A DNA stretch of 64,000 nucleotides, from the NCBI RefSeq assembly GCF_020531845.1, contig NZ_JAJAVF010000005.1, positions 69,667 to 133,666 of the forward strand. Reading direction: 5' to 3'. The number at the start of each line of letters is the position of its first letter. Position 1 is the first letter of the stretch. Under the pieces are notes generated by a model. That model did no database searches. It was not told where the DNA came from and worked only from the letters and a program-made list of their open reading frames with translations. Below are positions 41,819-50,725 of this stretch, piece by piece. Source of the DNA: Methylobacillus methanolivorans. GTDB lineage: Bacteria; Pseudomonadota; Gammaproteobacteria; Burkholderiales; Methylophilaceae. A program made the position numbers and the translations under genes.

Positions 41819-42615
41819 CCGTTCACTTCTGTATTGGGTTGAAGAAAGTCGCGCACACTATCGACAAACTGCGATGCGTGAGAGAGGAAAGGAGCATGCC
41901 CTGCACCAGCAATCACGCGCAGGCTGGCATGAAGCAAATGCTGGGACAACCAATGTGCCGCCTGCACGGGTGCCAAAGTATCACGATCACCATGTACCAG
42001 CAGCACAGGCTGCTGCAATACAGTCAGGTCTGGACGTAAATCATTTTGCAGCAATACATCCAATGCCGATTCGAGCGTCAACGGCGATGGTGCAGGACGT
42101 GCAGCCAAGGCTAGGCGCAACTCCTTGATAGTGGCACGTGCATCTTGTGCCCCCATACACTGCAAGGTGAGAAACTTGATTAGGGTGGCGGCATAATCCT
42201 CGCTCACCTGGCGCGCAAATGCCTGGAATACGCTGGCATTAATACCATGCTCCCACGGTTGGGGATGCCCGGATGGCGTATTGATAAAACATGGCGTACT
42301 CCCCACCAGCACCAGCTTACTCACCCGCTCAGGATAATGTACTGCCAATCGCATGGCCACCAGACCACCTAAAGACCAGCCTAGTACATGTGCATGTGAT
42401 GGCAAGACAGGTAGCAGCGCTGCCACCATTTCATCCAGATTACTAGCAATTCCCTCCTGGCTTAGGCCCATGCCTGGCAAATCGACAATGTGCAGCTCGA
42501 AGGACTGCGATAGTTTTTTCACCAAGGGTTGCCAAACGCCACCATGCATGCCCCAGCCATGAATCAGCACCAGTGGTTGGCCTTTGCCGACGATCTCGAC
42601 ATGCAGATGGCTCAT
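41815..42615 (-). CDS. bioH: pimeloyl-ACP methyl ester carboxylesterase BioH
   Basis: A 266-residue alpha/beta-hydrolase that removes the methyl group once the pimeloyl chain is complete. The nucleophile is S81 in GWSLGG; the acid fits HGDRDTLAP and the base AGAGHAPFLSH. HGWGMHGGVW is the oxyanion segment typical of BioH. Its presence inside the operon with bioC shows the E. coli-type BioC-BioH route. Overlaps bioF and bioC by four bases each. Confidence 0.95.
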   Translation of the reverse strand: MSHLHVEIVGKGQPLVLIHGWGMHGGVWQPLVKKLSQSFELHIVDLPGMGLSQEGIASNLDEMVAALLPVLPSHAHVLGWSLGGLVAMRLAVHYPERVSKLVLVGSTPCFINTPSGHPQPWEHGINASVFQAFARQVSEDYAATLIKFLTLQCMGAQDARATIKELRLALAARPAPSPLTLESALDVLLQNDLRPDLTVLQQPVLLVHGDRDTLAPVQAAHWLSQHLLHASLRVIAGAGHAPFLSHASQFVDSVRDFLQPNTEVNG

Positions 42616-43811
42616 GTGGCTTCCAGTGTATGTAATGCTTGCAGCAATTGCTCAATGTCCTCATGCGTATGCGCGGCAGAAAGGGAAATGCGTAACCTTG
42701 CCGTACCCTTGGGTACGGTAGGTGGGCGAATCGCTGGCACGATAATGCCCTGCTCCAGCAAGCGCTTGCTTACCTGCAAAGCCTCGTCGTTACTGCCGAT
42801 GATGATGGGTTGGATGGCAGTGGCAGAAGCCATCAATTGCCAGCGCTGCAATTGGCATGCGGCCCTGAACTCGGCAATGAGCTGATGCAAATGTGCACGT
42901 CGTGCATGATCTTGCTGGATCAATTGCACACCTGCCATGGCTGCTGCAGCTACTGGGGCCGGGCTGGCAGTGGTATATATATATGGCCTGGCAGTTTGCA
43001 TCAGGTAATCGGTCAATATCTTTGGGCCAGCAACAAATGCACCAGCCGCGCCAGCAGCCTTTCCCAACGTCGCCATGTAAATAATTCGCGGCGAATCAAG
43101 CGCAAAATGTTCGAGAATACCGCGCCCTTCGCTCCCTAACACGCCAAAGCCATGGGCGTCATCCAACATCAAATAAGCATCGTAACGCTCACATAGCGCG
43201 AGTAACTCAGGCACAGGAGCCAGGTCACCATCCATGCTGAATACAGCATCAGCCACCACCAGCTTACGCCTAGCCTGGCTCTGCGCCAGCAAACGTTCCA
43301 GGCTGCTCAAGTCGTTATGGGGGAAGCGCTTGAGCTCCGCACGCGACAGCAATGCTGCATCATTGAGCGAGGAATGGTTAAGCTTATCGGCAAAGATGGC
43401 ATCGTCGCGCCCGCAAAGCGCAGTGATCACGCCCAGATTTGCCATGTAACCGGTGGTGAACAATAGAATGCCTGGCAGGCACATCAAGGCTTGCAAGGCT
43501 TGCTCTAGTGCCTCGTGAGCTTGCTGGTGTCCGGTAACAAGATGCGAAGCCCCACTACCCGCCCCGGCAATCGCTGCGGTATCACGCATCGCAGCGATCA
43601 AATGAGGATGTGAAGCCAATCCCAGATAATCATTGCTGCAAAACGAGAGCAAGCGCTTACCGTCAACCTCGACATGCACACCCTGCATGCCATTTAAAAC
43701 GCGACGCTGGCGCAGCAAACCCAGGCTCGTACGTTCGGCGAGCTCGGCCTGCAATGCTTCAAGCAATGGAGGGTTTGCCTTCACCGGCTGAGATTCCAGC
43801 ATGGAAGACAT
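42612..43811 (-). CDS. bioF: 8-amino-7-oxononanoate synthase
   Basis: A 399-residue PLP enzyme joining pimeloyl-ACP and L-alanine. The Schiff-base lysine is K251 in MATLGKAAGAAG; DDAHGFGVLG contains the PLP-stacking and pyridine-binding residues; SNDYLGLASHP and GSGASHLVTG are family marks. Eight bases separate it from bioB upstream. Confidence 0.96.
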   Translation of the reverse strand: MSSMLESQPVKANPPLLEALQAELAERTSLGLLRQRRVLNGMQGVHVEVDGKRLLSFCSNDYLGLASHPHLIAAMRDTAAIAGAGSGASHLVTGHQQAHEALEQALQALMCLPGILLFTTGYMANLGVITALCGRDDAIFADKLNHSSLNDAALLSRAELKRFPHNDLSSLERLLAQSQARRKLVVADAVFSMDGDLAPVPELLALCERYDAYLMLDDAHGFGVLGSEGRGILEHFALDSPRIIYMATLGKAAGAAGAFVAGPKILTDYLMQTARPYIYTTASPAPVAAAAMAGVQLIQQDHARRAHLHQLIAEFRAACQLQRWQLMASATAIQPIIIGSNDEALQVSKRLLEQGIIVPAIRPPTVPKGTARLRISLSAAHTHEDIEQLLQALHTLEAT

Positions 43812-43819
43812 GCGGCGGA

Positions 43820-44827
43820 TTAAAGCGGATGAATGCCGAGCTTGCCGAAGAGCTTACGGTCAGTTTCGGCTTCTGGGTTATCCGTAGTCAGCAGCTTCTC
43901 GCCGTAGAAAATCGAGTTAGCTCCTGCCAGGAAACACAAAGCCTGAATGCCTTCATGCATGCTTTGACGGCCAGCGGATAAGCGCACAAAGCTCTGTGGC
44001 ATAGTGATGCGCGCAGCCGCAATCGTGCGTACGAACTCGAAAGGATCCAGCTCATCCATACCATACATCGGGGTCCCTTCCACCTGGGTTAGCAGGTTGA
44101 TTGGCACACTCTCGGGCGGACGCTCCATATTGGCAAGCTGAGCCAGCAAGCCAGCGCGTTGCGCACGGGATTCGCCCATGCCGATAATACCGCCGCAGCA
44201 AACATTGATGTCTTGCTCACGCACGCGATCCAGCGTATCCAGACGATCCTGATAGGTACGTGTGGTAATGACATCACCATAATATTCTGGCGCGGTATCC
44301 AGGTTATGGTTGTAATAATCAAGGCCAGCATCCTTCAATTGTTCGGCTTGACCATCTTTCAGCATCCCAAGCGTGGCGCAGGTTTCCAGGCCCATTGCCT
44401 TGACTTCGCGAATCATGTTCAAGACTGGCTCAAGATCGCGCTGCTTTGGGCTACGCCATGCAGCCCCCATACAGAAGCGGCTGGCACCATTTTCCTTGGC
44501 GGCACGAGCCGCAGCCAGCACTTCCTCCAGTTGCATCAAGTCCTGCTTTTCCACATCAGTATGATAACGAGCCGCTTGCGGGCAATAGCCACAATCCTCG
44601 GAACAGCCGCCAGTCTTGATCGACAGTAGCGTACTCACTTGTACGCCATTCGGGTCGAAATGCTCGCGATGTACAGATTGTGCACGGTGCATCAAATCTG
44701 AAAACGGCAACTCAAATAGTGCCACGATTTCATCAACAGTCCAGCGCTGTGGCGCCTCCACGCGCGCTTGGACCTTGGCACGCTCTACACGGTCCAGGCC
44801 ACGTATATCAATCACTGAATCTCGCAT
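43820..44827 (-). CDS. bioB: biotin synthase
   Basis: A 335-residue radical SAM enzyme inserting sulfur into dethiobiotin. The [4Fe-4S] motif is C75, C79, C82 ([12 protein letters not shown]); conserved ARYHTDVE and [13 protein letters not shown] segments are present. ATG 44827 is chosen because AAGGAAA lies 5-6 bases upstream and the longer reading runs into the preceding gene. It starts 10 bases after the stop of a small membrane protein gene, so that gene may be the first of the operon. Confidence 0.97.
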   Translation of the reverse strand: MRDSVIDIRGLDRVERAKVQARVEAPQRWTVDEIVALFELPFSDLMHRAQSVHREHFDPNGVQVSTLLSIKTGGCSEDCGYCPQAARYHTDVEKQDLMQLEEVLAAARAAKENGASRFCMGAAWRSPKQRDLEPVLNMIREVKAMGLETCATLGMLKDGQAEQLKDAGLDYYNHNLDTAPEYYGDVITTRTYQDRLDTLDRVREQDINVCCGGIIGMGESRAQRAGLLAQLANMERPPESVPINLLTQVEGTPMYGMDELDPFEFVRTIAAARITMPQSFVRLSAGRQSMHEGIQALCFLAGANSIFYGEKLLTTDNPEAETDRKLFGKLGIHPL

Positions 44828-44837
44828 GTGTTTCCTT

Positions 44838-45227
44838 TTATTCTGTTGTCTCGACGGTATATTCCTGCCATGGCTCCTTGCGTGCACGCAAGATATCGCG
44901 CACCCCCAGTGGGACGATCACCAGGATACTGATTGCCCAGATGATGAGGGCCAGATTCAAGCCCCCACCCACCCAACCTGCCATATTGGAACTAAAGTTG
45001 AGCAGTACCACCCAGGCGCCCAGCAAACCATAAAAACGATACCCCGCGGGCACGAGATAGTCACACACGCGAGTACAGGGATGGTTTGCCATGGCACAGT
45101 AGGTAAAAATGGAGGCGGCAATCCAGAAAGGGATCAACACTGGTACCACCACAGCAAGACTCGAAAAGAAGGGGAAGCTTTGCGCCGCCCGCATCTGCTG
45201 CTTAGCCGTGATGATTTTGGTAGCCAT
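44838..45227 (-). CDS. small inner-membrane protein upstream of bioB
   Basis: A 129-residue protein with three predicted membrane segments (about 20-42, 62-82 and 90-112) and short charged ends. I do not recognise the family. It is a paralogue of the protein at 46837-47241: both share a segment FWI..SIF.Y or its equivalent, HP...V..Y...AGYRFYG in the middle, and LI.WAI..LVVVP.G...I.+A+KE.WQ...ET at the end. ATG 45227 is chosen because the upstream in-frame start would lie before the predicted -10 box. Ten bases separate it from bioB, implying co-transcription with the biotin genes. Confidence 0.75.
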   Translation of the reverse strand: MATKIITAKQQMRAAQSFPFFSSLAVVVPVLIPFWIAASIFTYCAMANHPCTRVCDYLVPAGYRFYGLLGAWVVLLNFSSNMAGWVGGGLNLALIIWAISILVIVPLGVRDILRARKEPWQEYTVETTE

Positions 45228-45254
45228 GATATTAAAATGGAATTGAAAACCCGG

Positions 45255-45284
45255 ATTATAGCTTGTCAACATTCAAGTCAACAA
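45255..45284 (-). promoter_or_regulatory. promoter of the membrane protein-bio operon, with repeated GTTGAC
   Basis: On the minus strand a perfect TATAAT (45260-45255) is preceded by TTGACT at 15 bases or TTGTTG at 18 bases. GTTGAC occurs twice, 12 bases apart, and TTGTTGAC/GTTGACAA form an imperfect inverted repeat over the -35 area, so a repressor such as BirA could bind here. The leader would be only about 20 bases. Confidence 0.5.
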
Positions 45285-45358
45285 CAATTAAACAACTGAT
45301 TAAATATTAATCAAAACGGAATCATTAATGCGAGAAAGCCTCCCTGACAGGCACTGGG

Positions 45359-45643
45359 TTATTTAGACTTTTTCTGTTGCACGTCAGTGCCACCTTGTTC
45401 AGGTTGTTGCTTGAAGCGCTGGCTTTTTTCCTTGGCATTACCTGGCACAGCACCGTCTTTCATTTGCTCTCCACCGCTAGTACTTTGATCCTGTGGCTCC
45501 AAGTAATTCCCGTGTTCAGTGGAATCAGGAACATTATGTTTTTGTTTGTGTGCGGGTGGCATATCCACGGAATTATCCGCATGTGCGTTCGGCATAAAGA
45601 TGACAAGAAAAGCTGACACGATGGCGCTATTGAAAATCTTCAT
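45359..45643 (-). CDS. small secreted hydrophilic protein of unknown function
   Basis: A 94-residue protein with a signal peptide (MKIFNSAIVSAFLVIFMPNAHA) and a mature part of about 72 residues that is very hydrophilic, rich in Gln, Lys, Gly and Asp, and without cysteine; probably disordered in the periplasm. I do not recognise a family. ATG 45643 has an ideal AAGGAGAA Shine-Dalgarno 5 bases upstream. It is divergent from the LysR gene with 218 AT-rich bases between them. Confidence 0.7.
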   Translation of the reverse strand: MKIFNSAIVSAFLVIFMPNAHADNSVDMPPAHKQKHNVPDSTEHGNYLEPQDQSTSGGEQMKDGAVPGNAKEKSQRFKQQPEQGGTDVQQKKSK

Positions 45644-45861
45644 CACGTTCTCCTTTAATGTAGTCATTGAAATGAAACTTCATGCTAAAGGAGATTTTCA
45701 CCCACCTATGTAGGCGAGCGATTGATCTCGCTGTCAGTCTAGGCTCTGATGAATGTAAGAAATAATTTCATGTGAGAAAGTAGCGCATCAGCATATTGCG
45801 CTATTAACATAGATAAAATATTCACTAATTTAAATTAATTTAATATCAATTTTTTATAATC

Positions 45862-46737
45862 ATGGATCATAACTTACTGCTGACATTTCTTGAGATCACC
45901 CGTACAGGCAGCTTTATCAATGCGGCAAAAAAGCTTCATATCACCCAGACTGCTGTCACCACACGAATCAAGAACCTGGAAGAAGCCCTGGGCTGCATCT
46001 TGTTTGTCAGGAATCGTAGCGGCGCAAAGCTGACGTCGCATGGCGAAAAATTTGTTTCCTATGCCAGCCAGATTGTCCAGACCTGGGAAGCGGCACGTCG
46101 AGAACTGCCGTTCCCCGAGGGCACCAATGCCATGCTCACCATTGGGGGTGAGGTCAGCCTGTGGAACCCATTACTTTTATCTTGGACATCCGCTCTCAAA
46201 ACCACATATCCCACGCTATTTGTAAAAGCAATTGTGGCAGACCCCAAGCAACTTCATAGCCAAATGGTCGCTGGCACAATGGATGCAGCACTAGTTCACC
46301 ATCCTGACTATTGGCCAGGCATGCAGGTCACGGAAATCCTGGAAGAAAAACTCATCTGCATTCGCTCCAAGCAGCAACCCGAACCCTATATTTTTATTGA
46401 TTGGGGAGATGAATTCCGCCTGCAGCATGACACCGCATTATCGGGCCGGCTGAAATCCAGCATGGCTGTCAATCTTGGCCCCCTGGCACTTTTTCATATT
46501 CTTGAGCACGGTGGCAGTGGCTATTTTAGGACCCGGGTCGTGCAAAAATACCTAGATGAAGGGATATTTGAGATTGTGGCGCAAACCCCGGAATTTTCTC
46601 ATCCCATATACCTCGTGTATCCACGTGAACGGCATAATCAGGAGCTCGCCAGCTATATCGCTTTATTGCACGACGTAGCCAATGCTCCTTCCAATTGGTC
46701 ACAACATACGGAATTCGTTCTTCCCGCCAAGATTTAA
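45862..46737 (+). CDS. LysR-family transcriptional regulator
   Basis: A 291-residue regulator: winged helix-turn-helix at about 1-62 (FLEITRTGSFINAAKKLHITQTAVTTRIKNLE), linker helix, and a periplasmic-binding-like effector domain from about 90. Its inducer is unknown. It is divergent from the small secreted protein, the usual arrangement for a LysR target, and is followed by the second copy of the small membrane protein. ATG 45862 has no visible Shine-Dalgarno; a TATAAT lies only a few bases upstream, which may be chance in AT-rich DNA. Confidence 0.9.
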   Translation: MDHNLLLTFLEITRTGSFINAAKKLHITQTAVTTRIKNLEEALGCILFVRNRSGAKLTSHGEKFVSYASQIVQTWEAARRELPFPEGTNAMLTIGGEVSLWNPLLLSWTSALKTTYPTLFVKAIVADPKQLHSQMVAGTMDAALVHHPDYWPGMQVTEILEEKLICIRSKQQPEPYIFIDWGDEFRLQHDTALSGRLKSSMAVNLGPLALFHILEHGGSGYFRTRVVQKYLDEGIFEIVAQTPEFSHPIYLVYPRERHNQELASYIALLHDVANAPSNWSQHTEFVLPAKI

Positions 46738-46836
46738 TATAAAAATATTAAATAATAAATTCAAATAAGTTTCGTTATATTTATCTTAAAAAAGCGCTCA
46801 TCATTGATTGACCATCACTACTCGGTCATCAAGATC

Positions 46837-47241
46837 ATGAGGCAACAAGCAAGCCCTACCATCAGCGCTCAATCTCAAAAGCGATGCGCCCAGATATTCA
46901 ATCTAGGCTCGATCATTGCGACTTTGCTGATGCCAGCCTTCCCTGTGCTATTTATCTGGATAGGGATTTCCATTTTTGTATACTCGGCAAATATTCAGCA
47001 CCCCAGCCCGCAGGTACGGCAATATACCCAATATGCGGGTTATAGATTCTATGGCATATCAGGCTGCCTGCTTGCTTCCATGATCTTTGCGGGTGTATTG
47101 ATTCCAATGGCCGGAAGTGCCGTACATTTAATCCTGATCCTCTGGGCCATTGCATTTTTAGTCGTTGTCCCTGCAGGACTCTCCGCCTTGATAAAGGCAC
47201 AAAAGGAATCCTGGCAGGACATCAAGCTAGAAACCCAGTAA
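46837..47241 (+). CDS. small inner-membrane protein, paralogue of the one upstream of bioB
   Basis: A 134-residue protein with three predicted membrane segments and conserved spots [20 protein letters not shown] and KESWQD..LET shared with the protein at 44838-45227. Function unknown. ATG 46837 is preferred over an in-frame TTG at 46804; neither has a strong Shine-Dalgarno. The upstream 99 bases (46738-46836) are AT-rich and show no terminator, so it may be read through from the LysR gene. Confidence 0.72.
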   Translation: MRQQASPTISAQSQKRCAQIFNLGSIIATLLMPAFPVLFIWIGISIFVYSANIQHPSPQVRQYTQYAGYRFYGISGCLLASMIFAGVLIPMAGSAVHLILILWAIAFLVVVPAGLSALIKAQKESWQDIKLETQ

Positions 47242-47337
47242 GCAAGGTAGGCCACATGACTGCATATTGAGCCATGTGCCAACAGGCAGAAATTAAGCAT
47301 TACAATTTAGCTTCCTTCTGCGACTGAATAACAAGCG

Positions 47338-48027
47338 ATGCATCTTGCAGGACTCATCGAAGCACTACTCCCCCAGTCATGCCTGCTTTGCTCAAGTCGG
47401 CAAGGCGGTACCTTAGGGCTATGTGATGGCTGTCTGCGCGATATGCCTTGGCACACTGATCATGTCTGCCCCCAATGTGCACTGCCCAGTAATGGCAATC
47501 TGTTATGCGGGCAATGCTTGCAGGCCCCGCCCATGTTTGATGCAACGCGCAGTTTGTTTCAGTACCAATTTCCACTCTCTACAGTGCTGCAACAATACAA
47601 ATATGGACAATTATTTACCCTGGCACGCACCATGGGAGTATTGTTTTCTGCTCATATAAGCCAGCCATTACCAGCCGACTGCCTGATTCCCATGCCATTG
47701 CACCGGCAACGCTTGCAAGAGCGGGGCTTCAACCAATCTGCGGAAATTGCTAAAGTCATTAGCAAACAACTACATTTACCCATTCACCTAGAGGCCTGCC
47801 ATCGCATCAAACCTACGCCACCGCAGGCCAGCCTGCCTTACAAGCAACGCATCAAGAATATGCAAGGAGCTTTTGCGTGTAACGCTGACCTGACCGGCCA
47901 GCATGTGATATTGCTGGATGATGTGATGACGACGGGCGCCAGCCTCAACGCCTTGGCAAAAACGGTGAAGGCAGCGGGTGCAAGGTATGTAGAGTGCTGG
48001 GTGGTTGCGAGAACAGTATCGGAGTAA
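47338..48027 (+). CDS. ComF-family phosphoribosyltransferase-like protein
   Basis: A 229-residue protein with an N-terminal double zinc-finger-like cluster (CLLC, CDGC, CPQC, CGQC within the first 65 residues) and a C-terminal type I PRTase domain with the PRPP motif VILLDDVMTTGAS. Homologues are ComF of competent bacteria and GntX, which is needed in E. coli for using DNA as nutrient; the exact biochemical role is unsettled. comF/gntX commonly neighbours bio genes in proteobacteria, as here. Confidence 0.9.
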   Translation: MHLAGLIEALLPQSCLLCSSRQGGTLGLCDGCLRDMPWHTDHVCPQCALPSNGNLLCGQCLQAPPMFDATRSLFQYQFPLSTVLQQYKYGQLFTLARTMGVLFSAHISQPLPADCLIPMPLHRQRLQERGFNQSAEIAKVISKQLHLPIHLEACHRIKPTPPQASLPYKQRIKNMQGAFACNADLTGQHVILLDDVMTTGASLNALAKTVKAAGARYVECWVVARTVSE

Positions 48028-48095
48028 CATCAAGCAGGGCATGGCCACTGCCATGTAAAATGGCGCCTGATTACCAACTCTTGCCTTTATATATC

Positions 48096-48560
48096 ATGTT
48101 CGACATCGTGCTCTACCAACCGGAAATCCCGCCCAATACCGGCAATATCATTCGCCTTTGTGCCAATAGTGGCACGCGCCTGCATTTGGTCAAACCACTC
48201 GGCTTTACTCTGGAAGACAAGCAACTCAAGCGTGCTGGGCTGGATTACCATGAATATGCCAGCCTGGTTGTCCACGAAGACTGGGAGGCATGTAAGCAAG
48301 CGTTGGCAAGCCGCCGGATGTTTGCACTCACGACCAAAGGCAGCACCAATCACCACCATATCCAGTTCCAGGCTGGTGATGTGTTTGTGTTTGGCCCGGA
48401 AACCCGCGGACTACCAGAAGAGATTCGTGCCGAATTTACCCCCGAGCACAGAGTGCGCCTGCCCATGATGCCAGAGAGCCGCAGCCTTAATCTGTCGAAC
48501 TCGGCAGCTATATTGCTTTACGAGGCATGGCGCCAACATGACTTTGCTGGCGCGGTATAA
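48096..48560 (+). CDS. trmL: tRNA (cytidine/uridine-34-2'-O)-methyltransferase TrmL
   Basis: A 154-residue SPOUT (trefoil-knot) methyltransferase that modifies the wobble base of two leucine tRNAs. The N terminus MFDIVLYQPEIPPNTGNIIRLCANSG and the knot motifs FGPETRGLP and RSLNLSNSAAILLYEAWRQ are diagnostic. ATG 48096 is chosen since conservation starts there; longer readings overlap comF. Confidence 0.95.
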   Translation: MFDIVLYQPEIPPNTGNIIRLCANSGTRLHLVKPLGFTLEDKQLKRAGLDYHEYASLVVHEDWEACKQALASRRMFALTTKGSTNHHHIQFQAGDVFVFGPETRGLPEEIRAEFTPEHRVRLPMMPESRSLNLSNSAAILLYEAWRQHDFAGAV

Positions 48561-48626
48561 GCATCTAGTGTAATTAGGTGCAAGAATACCCCAGCGACTC
48601 AAGCTCCCATTGAATAGTCCTTAAAA

Positions 48627-48658
48627 ACAAAAAAGCACCATCACTGGTGCTTTTTTGT
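48627..48658. terminator. bidirectional terminator between trmL and gpsA
   Basis: ACAAAAAAGCACCA (48627-48640), loop TCAC, and its exact complement TGGTGCTTTTTTGT (48645-48658). It serves both convergent operons. Confidence 0.92.
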
Positions 48659-48674
48659 ACAAATCATGTCGTGA

Positions 48675-49667
48675 TTATAACGACTCTGACTTCTGCTCAC
48701 GGCTCAACAGATTTTCCATCGCTTGCCGTGGAGAGCGGCCATGTGACAGCACCTGATCCACCTCATGCGTAATCGGCATTTCCACACCCAGCAGGCTGGC
48801 GCGCTTGATGACCTCACGCGCCGTATGCACACCCTCAGCCACATGGCCCAGGGTCTTGAGAATTTCCTGCAAGGTCTGACCGTTGGCTAGACGTAGGCCC
48901 ACTTCACGATTCCGTGAATATTGCCCGGTACAGGTGAGTATCAAGTCACCGGCCCCAGTGAGGCCCATAAAGGTTTCCTTGGCACCGCCCAGTGCCACAC
49001 CAAAACGCGTCATTTCAGCCATGCCACGCGTAATCAAGGCTGCACGTGCATTGTTGCCACACTGCATACCATCGCTAATACCGGCTGCGATCGCCAATAC
49101 GTTCTTGAGCGCACCACCAACCGAAACACCGGTGACATCAGTACTGGTGTAAACACGGAAATTACCTCCATGCAGCATTGCACCTGCCTTTGCAGCAAAA
49201 TCTGCATTATTCGCGGCTAACGTGACTGCTGTTGGCAGGCCGCGCACCAGCTCAGCTGCAAAACTCGGCCCAGACAACACGCCCCAATCGCGACTATCAC
49301 CCAGCTCATCTTGCGCAACTTCATGCGGTAACTTGGCAGTAGCAGCTTCCAGGCCTTTGGATGCCCATACCACAGGAGCATTGCAGCCCAGGCGCTTGAT
49401 GTCTTTTAAGGCATTACGGAAACCATTGGTTGGCACGACAGAAACAATGAGGTCTGCACCATCCAGTGCGCGAGCAAGATCTCCCTCCACCGTCAGCTGG
49501 TCGCCAAAGGCAAAATCACCAAGATACTGCACATTGGCACGTGTCACCTGCATATCCATGATATGCGCCTGGTTACGCGTCCAGAGCGAAACTTGATGCT
49601 GACGGCTGATTTGCAGGGCCAGCGCCGTACCCCAGGCGCCAGCGCCTAAAACTGAAATTTTCATCAT
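48675..49667 (-). CDS. gpsA: glycerol-3-phosphate dehydrogenase [NAD(P)+]
   Basis: A 330-residue enzyme that supplies sn-glycerol 3-phosphate for phospholipid synthesis. Dinucleotide motif VLGAGAWGTALA; catalytic segment with Lys in GGALKNVLAIAAGISDG; substrate motif NARAALITRGMAEM. Start ATG 49667 or the next codon 49664. Last gene of rhodanese-grxC-secB-SH3-gpsA. Confidence 0.95.
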   Translation of the reverse strand: MMKISVLGAGAWGTALALQISRQHQVSLWTRNQAHIMDMQVTRANVQYLGDFAFGDQLTVEGDLARALDGADLIVSVVPTNGFRNALKDIKRLGCNAPVVWASKGLEAATAKLPHEVAQDELGDSRDWGVLSGPSFAAELVRGLPTAVTLAANNADFAAKAGAMLHGGNFRVYTSTDVTGVSVGGALKNVLAIAAGISDGMQCGNNARAALITRGMAEMTRFGVALGGAKETFMGLTGAGDLILTCTGQYSRNREVGLRLANGQTLQEILKTLGHVAEGVHTAREVIKRASLLGVEMPITHEVDQVLSHGRSPRQAMENLLSREQKSESL

Positions 49668-49687
49668 GAACTACTTATAAAGCCGCA

Positions 49688-50137
49688 TCAAAAGCCCCAC
49701 AAGGATGAAGCTAACACATACCCTGTCATGCCATCCCTGTGCTTGACCTTGACCCAGCCATTGACCGGAGATTCCAGCATATCAAGCACAACATCTTTGT
49801 CGATCTTGCCCAGCAATATCGACGCTGCATCGGCAGCCTGCCGCACATCGGCCTGGCCACCCTTGACCAGCACGGTCCGCTTGTTGGCTAACTGCTTGGC
49901 CTCTACCCAATTGAGGCCGCCCTGCGCATCACGCACCTTGATCCAGTCGCCCAGATTGACGATCACCTCGACGGGATAACCCTGGCCGAGAATGAACACC
50001 TTTTTTCCCTGTGCGGATGGCGCGTCATACAGCACGGCCTTAGGTACGGAAACAGAACGGAACTCAACTGCTGATGCCAATGCAGGCACCAGCAGCAGAG
50101 CCGCCGCCAGCAACCACTTAGTGGGTTGTTGCGCCAT
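49688..50137 (-). CDS. secreted bacterial SH3-domain protein
   Basis: A 149-residue protein with a signal peptide (cleavage near ALASA, residue 23) and two SH3b-like repeats: VSVPKAVLYDAPSAQGKKVFIL...VIVNLGDWIKVRDAQGGLNWV and a second ending in GWVKVKHRDGMTGYVLASSLWGF. Such domains bind cell-wall peptides; no catalytic domain is attached. ATG 50137 lies inside the end of secB (20-base overlap), and conservation supports it. Commonly found between secB and gpsA in betaproteobacteria. Confidence 0.85.
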   Translation of the reverse strand: MAQQPTKWLLAAALLLVPALASAVEFRSVSVPKAVLYDAPSAQGKKVFILGQGYPVEVIVNLGDWIKVRDAQGGLNWVEAKQLANKRTVLVKGGQADVRQAADAASILLGKIDKDVVLDMLESPVNGWVKVKHRDGMTGYVLASSLWGF

Positions 50138-50591
50138 TAGCCTTGGCCTGTTCTTGCTTTTGCTGTGCATACAACGCTTCAAAATTGACAGGGTTCAGCA
50201 AGACAGGTGGGAAGCCAGCACGAGTCACGATATCGGAGATAGTTTCGCGTGCGTACGGGAAAATGATGTTCGGGCAAGTCACACCCAGGATGATATCGAG
50301 ATTGTCTTCGGGCACGTTGCGAATCTGGAAAATACCAGCCTGCGCAACTTCCACCAGGAACACAGTCTTGTCAGCAATTTTGGAAGTGACCGTTACCGTC
50401 ACGACAACTTCATAAATGCCTTCTTCCAATTGAGTCATCGCATTGCTCAACTCAATCGCAACTTGGGGAGCTTCGCGCTGAATGAAAATCTGTGGGGCAT
50501 GCGGGATTTCAAGTGAGAGATCCTTCACATAGACCTTCTCAATACCGAATGCTGGTTGTTGCTCTTGTGCTACTGCCTGCTCTTCTGCCAT
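50118..50591 (-). CDS. secB: protein-export chaperone SecB
   Basis: A 157-residue homotetrameric chaperone that keeps preproteins unfolded and hands them to SecA. Conserved stretches: FGIEKVYVKDLSLEIPHAP, LCPN-type region ILGVTCPNIIFPYARE, and TRAGFPPVLLNPVNFEALY. It is preceded by 134 non-coding bases with two hairpins, so it may have its own promoter. Confidence 0.96.
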   Translation of the reverse strand: MAEEQAVAQEQQPAFGIEKVYVKDLSLEIPHAPQIFIQREAPQVAIELSNAMTQLEEGIYEVVVTVTVTSKIADKTVFLVEVAQAGIFQIRNVPEDNLDIILGVTCPNIIFPYARETISDIVTRAGFPPVLLNPVNFEALYAQQKQEQAKANGATTH

Positions 50592-50651
50592 GACTCTTCC
50601 CTTGATTCAGGTCGCGCTAAGCGCTTCCCCATATATAAATTAAATAAAATA

Positions 50652-50667
50652 TTTAGATGCGTCTAAA
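50652..50667. repeat. short inverted repeat upstream of secB
   Basis: TTTAGA and TCTAAA arms around TGCG, in the AT-rich part of the grxC-secB gap. It could be an operator or part of a weak attenuator. No regulator is suggested by the sequence. Confidence 0.35.
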
Positions 50668-50700
50668 ATTCAAGCTTGTCATTCTATCCGCATCAGCGCA

Positions 50701-50719
50701 GGTTTTGTACTACAAAACC
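50701..50719. repeat. hairpin just downstream of grxC
   Basis: GGTTTTGT (50701-50708) and ACAAAACC (50712-50719) form an 8-base stem with a 3-base loop directly after the grxC stop on the minus strand. No T-run follows, so it is more likely a message-stabilising or weak attenuating hairpin than a full terminator. Confidence 0.45.
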
Positions 50720-50725
50720 ATGACA

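Noticed and set aside
45668..45861. AT-rich gap between the small secreted protein and the LysR gene as a replication or phage attachment site
   Set aside because: No repeats, DnaA boxes or tRNA end were recognised; it looks like an ordinary divergent promoter region.
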